A stretch of 64,000 nt of DNA from an uncultured Mediterraneibacter sp. (GTDB lineage: Bacteria; Bacillota; Clostridia; Lachnospirales; Lachnospiraceae), in contig CALWFV010000016.1 of NCBI GenBank assembly GCA_944377745.1, forward strand, positions 1 to 64,000, read 5' to 3'. The position numbers and the translations under genes were made by a program. A model generated the notes under the pieces. That model searched no databases and was not told the DNA's origin. It worked only from the letters and a program-made list of their open reading frames with translations. Positions 63,837 to 64,000 of the stretch are shown one piece after another (within the stretch, counting starts at the first letter, position 1; every line of letters begins with the position of its first letter).

Positions 63837-64000
63837 TCATAAATTTTCCATCACGCCCCGGAGCTTATATGCCACGGATCCTATATACTTCGGTTCCTGC
63901 ATACCCTGGATCATCCGGTAGAGTTCCAGGATACCGTCATAATCTCCCCCATACAGAAAATAGTAATCGATCTGGCCATCCCCTTCCGTATGGATATATG
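63837..64000 (-). CDS. Unidentified protein, 3' part only
   Basis: An open reading frame enters from the right edge and ends with TGA at 63837-63839. The visible C-terminal 53 residues include DGQIDYYFLYGGDYDGI and end in KLRGVMENL. I do not recognise the family. The frame is clean and convergent with cadA, with a terminator between them. Confidence 0.6.
   Translation of the reverse strand, partial: YIHTEGDGQIDYYFLYGGDYDGILELYRMIQGMQEPKYIGSVAYKLRGVMENL

Overview
The window is a Firmicutes (Clostridia) chromosome segment centred on the replication origin. The core order gyrA-gyrB-recF-S4 protein-dnaN-dnaA | oriC | rpmH-rnpA-yidD-yidC-jag-mnmE-mnmG-rsmG-soj-spo0J is the classical one. Accessory families (DUF6382, DUF5702, DUF4446, DUF3881, DUF3502-type sugar lipoprotein, Flp1-like pilin, BofA) point to a gut Lachnospiraceae. 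The genus cannot be fixed from the sequence alone. Genes left of about 22.1 kb run mainly on the minus strand and genes to the right mainly on the plus strand, so most are read in the direction of replication.

Left part (0-12.9 kb): an orphan soluble histidine kinase, a rhomboid protease, then a compact Tad/Flp pilus operon read leftward. From its promoter at about 10.25 kb the operon holds tadZ, tadA, tadB, tadC, a Flp1-like pilin, a DUF5702 protein, a large TadE-like pseudopilin, a prepilin peptidase, a small TadE-like pseudopilin and a DUF6382 protein. The large TadE gene has a 29-bp inverted repeat around its 5' end and two His/Cys modules at its C-terminus. Upstream lie bofA and a DUF2975/HTH/DUF4153 membrane module.

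Origin and core (13-35.6 kb): gyrase, recF, dnaN and dnaA; the dnaA-rpmH gap with clustered DnaA boxes; the ribosomal, secretion and tRNA-modification operon; two perfect parS sites before soj-spo0J; serS; and a tRNA-Arg(CCT). The stretch from rsmG to DUF4446 is visibly AT-richer than its surroundings and contains an alpha/beta hydrolase inserted on the opposite strand.

Carbohydrate region (35.7-58.3 kb): a phosphohexomutase; a LacI regulator with a fused double RpiR regulator; a HAD phosphatase, GH13 alpha-glucosidase and PTS EIIBCA set; a type-B carboxylesterase; a YesMN-type two-component system; a ROK repressor with a DUF1349 protein divergent from an LplABC-like ABC importer; and a sucrose PTS with sucrose-6-phosphate hydrolase behind a strong promoter and a cre-like operator.

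Right end (58.4-64 kb): a D-Ala-D-Ala carboxypeptidase, an AraC regulator broken by one in-frame TAG, and a metal-efflux unit in which arsR is divergent from a stand-alone HMA metallochaperone and a CadA-type P-type ATPase. The window ends in an unidentified partial gene.

The most unusual signals are the inverted repeat that could flip the 5' end of tadE, the metal-site-like repeats in that TadE protein, the folded leader of tadZ, the 40-bp repeats between gyrB and gyrA, the double RpiR regulator, and the nonsense-interrupted AraC gene.
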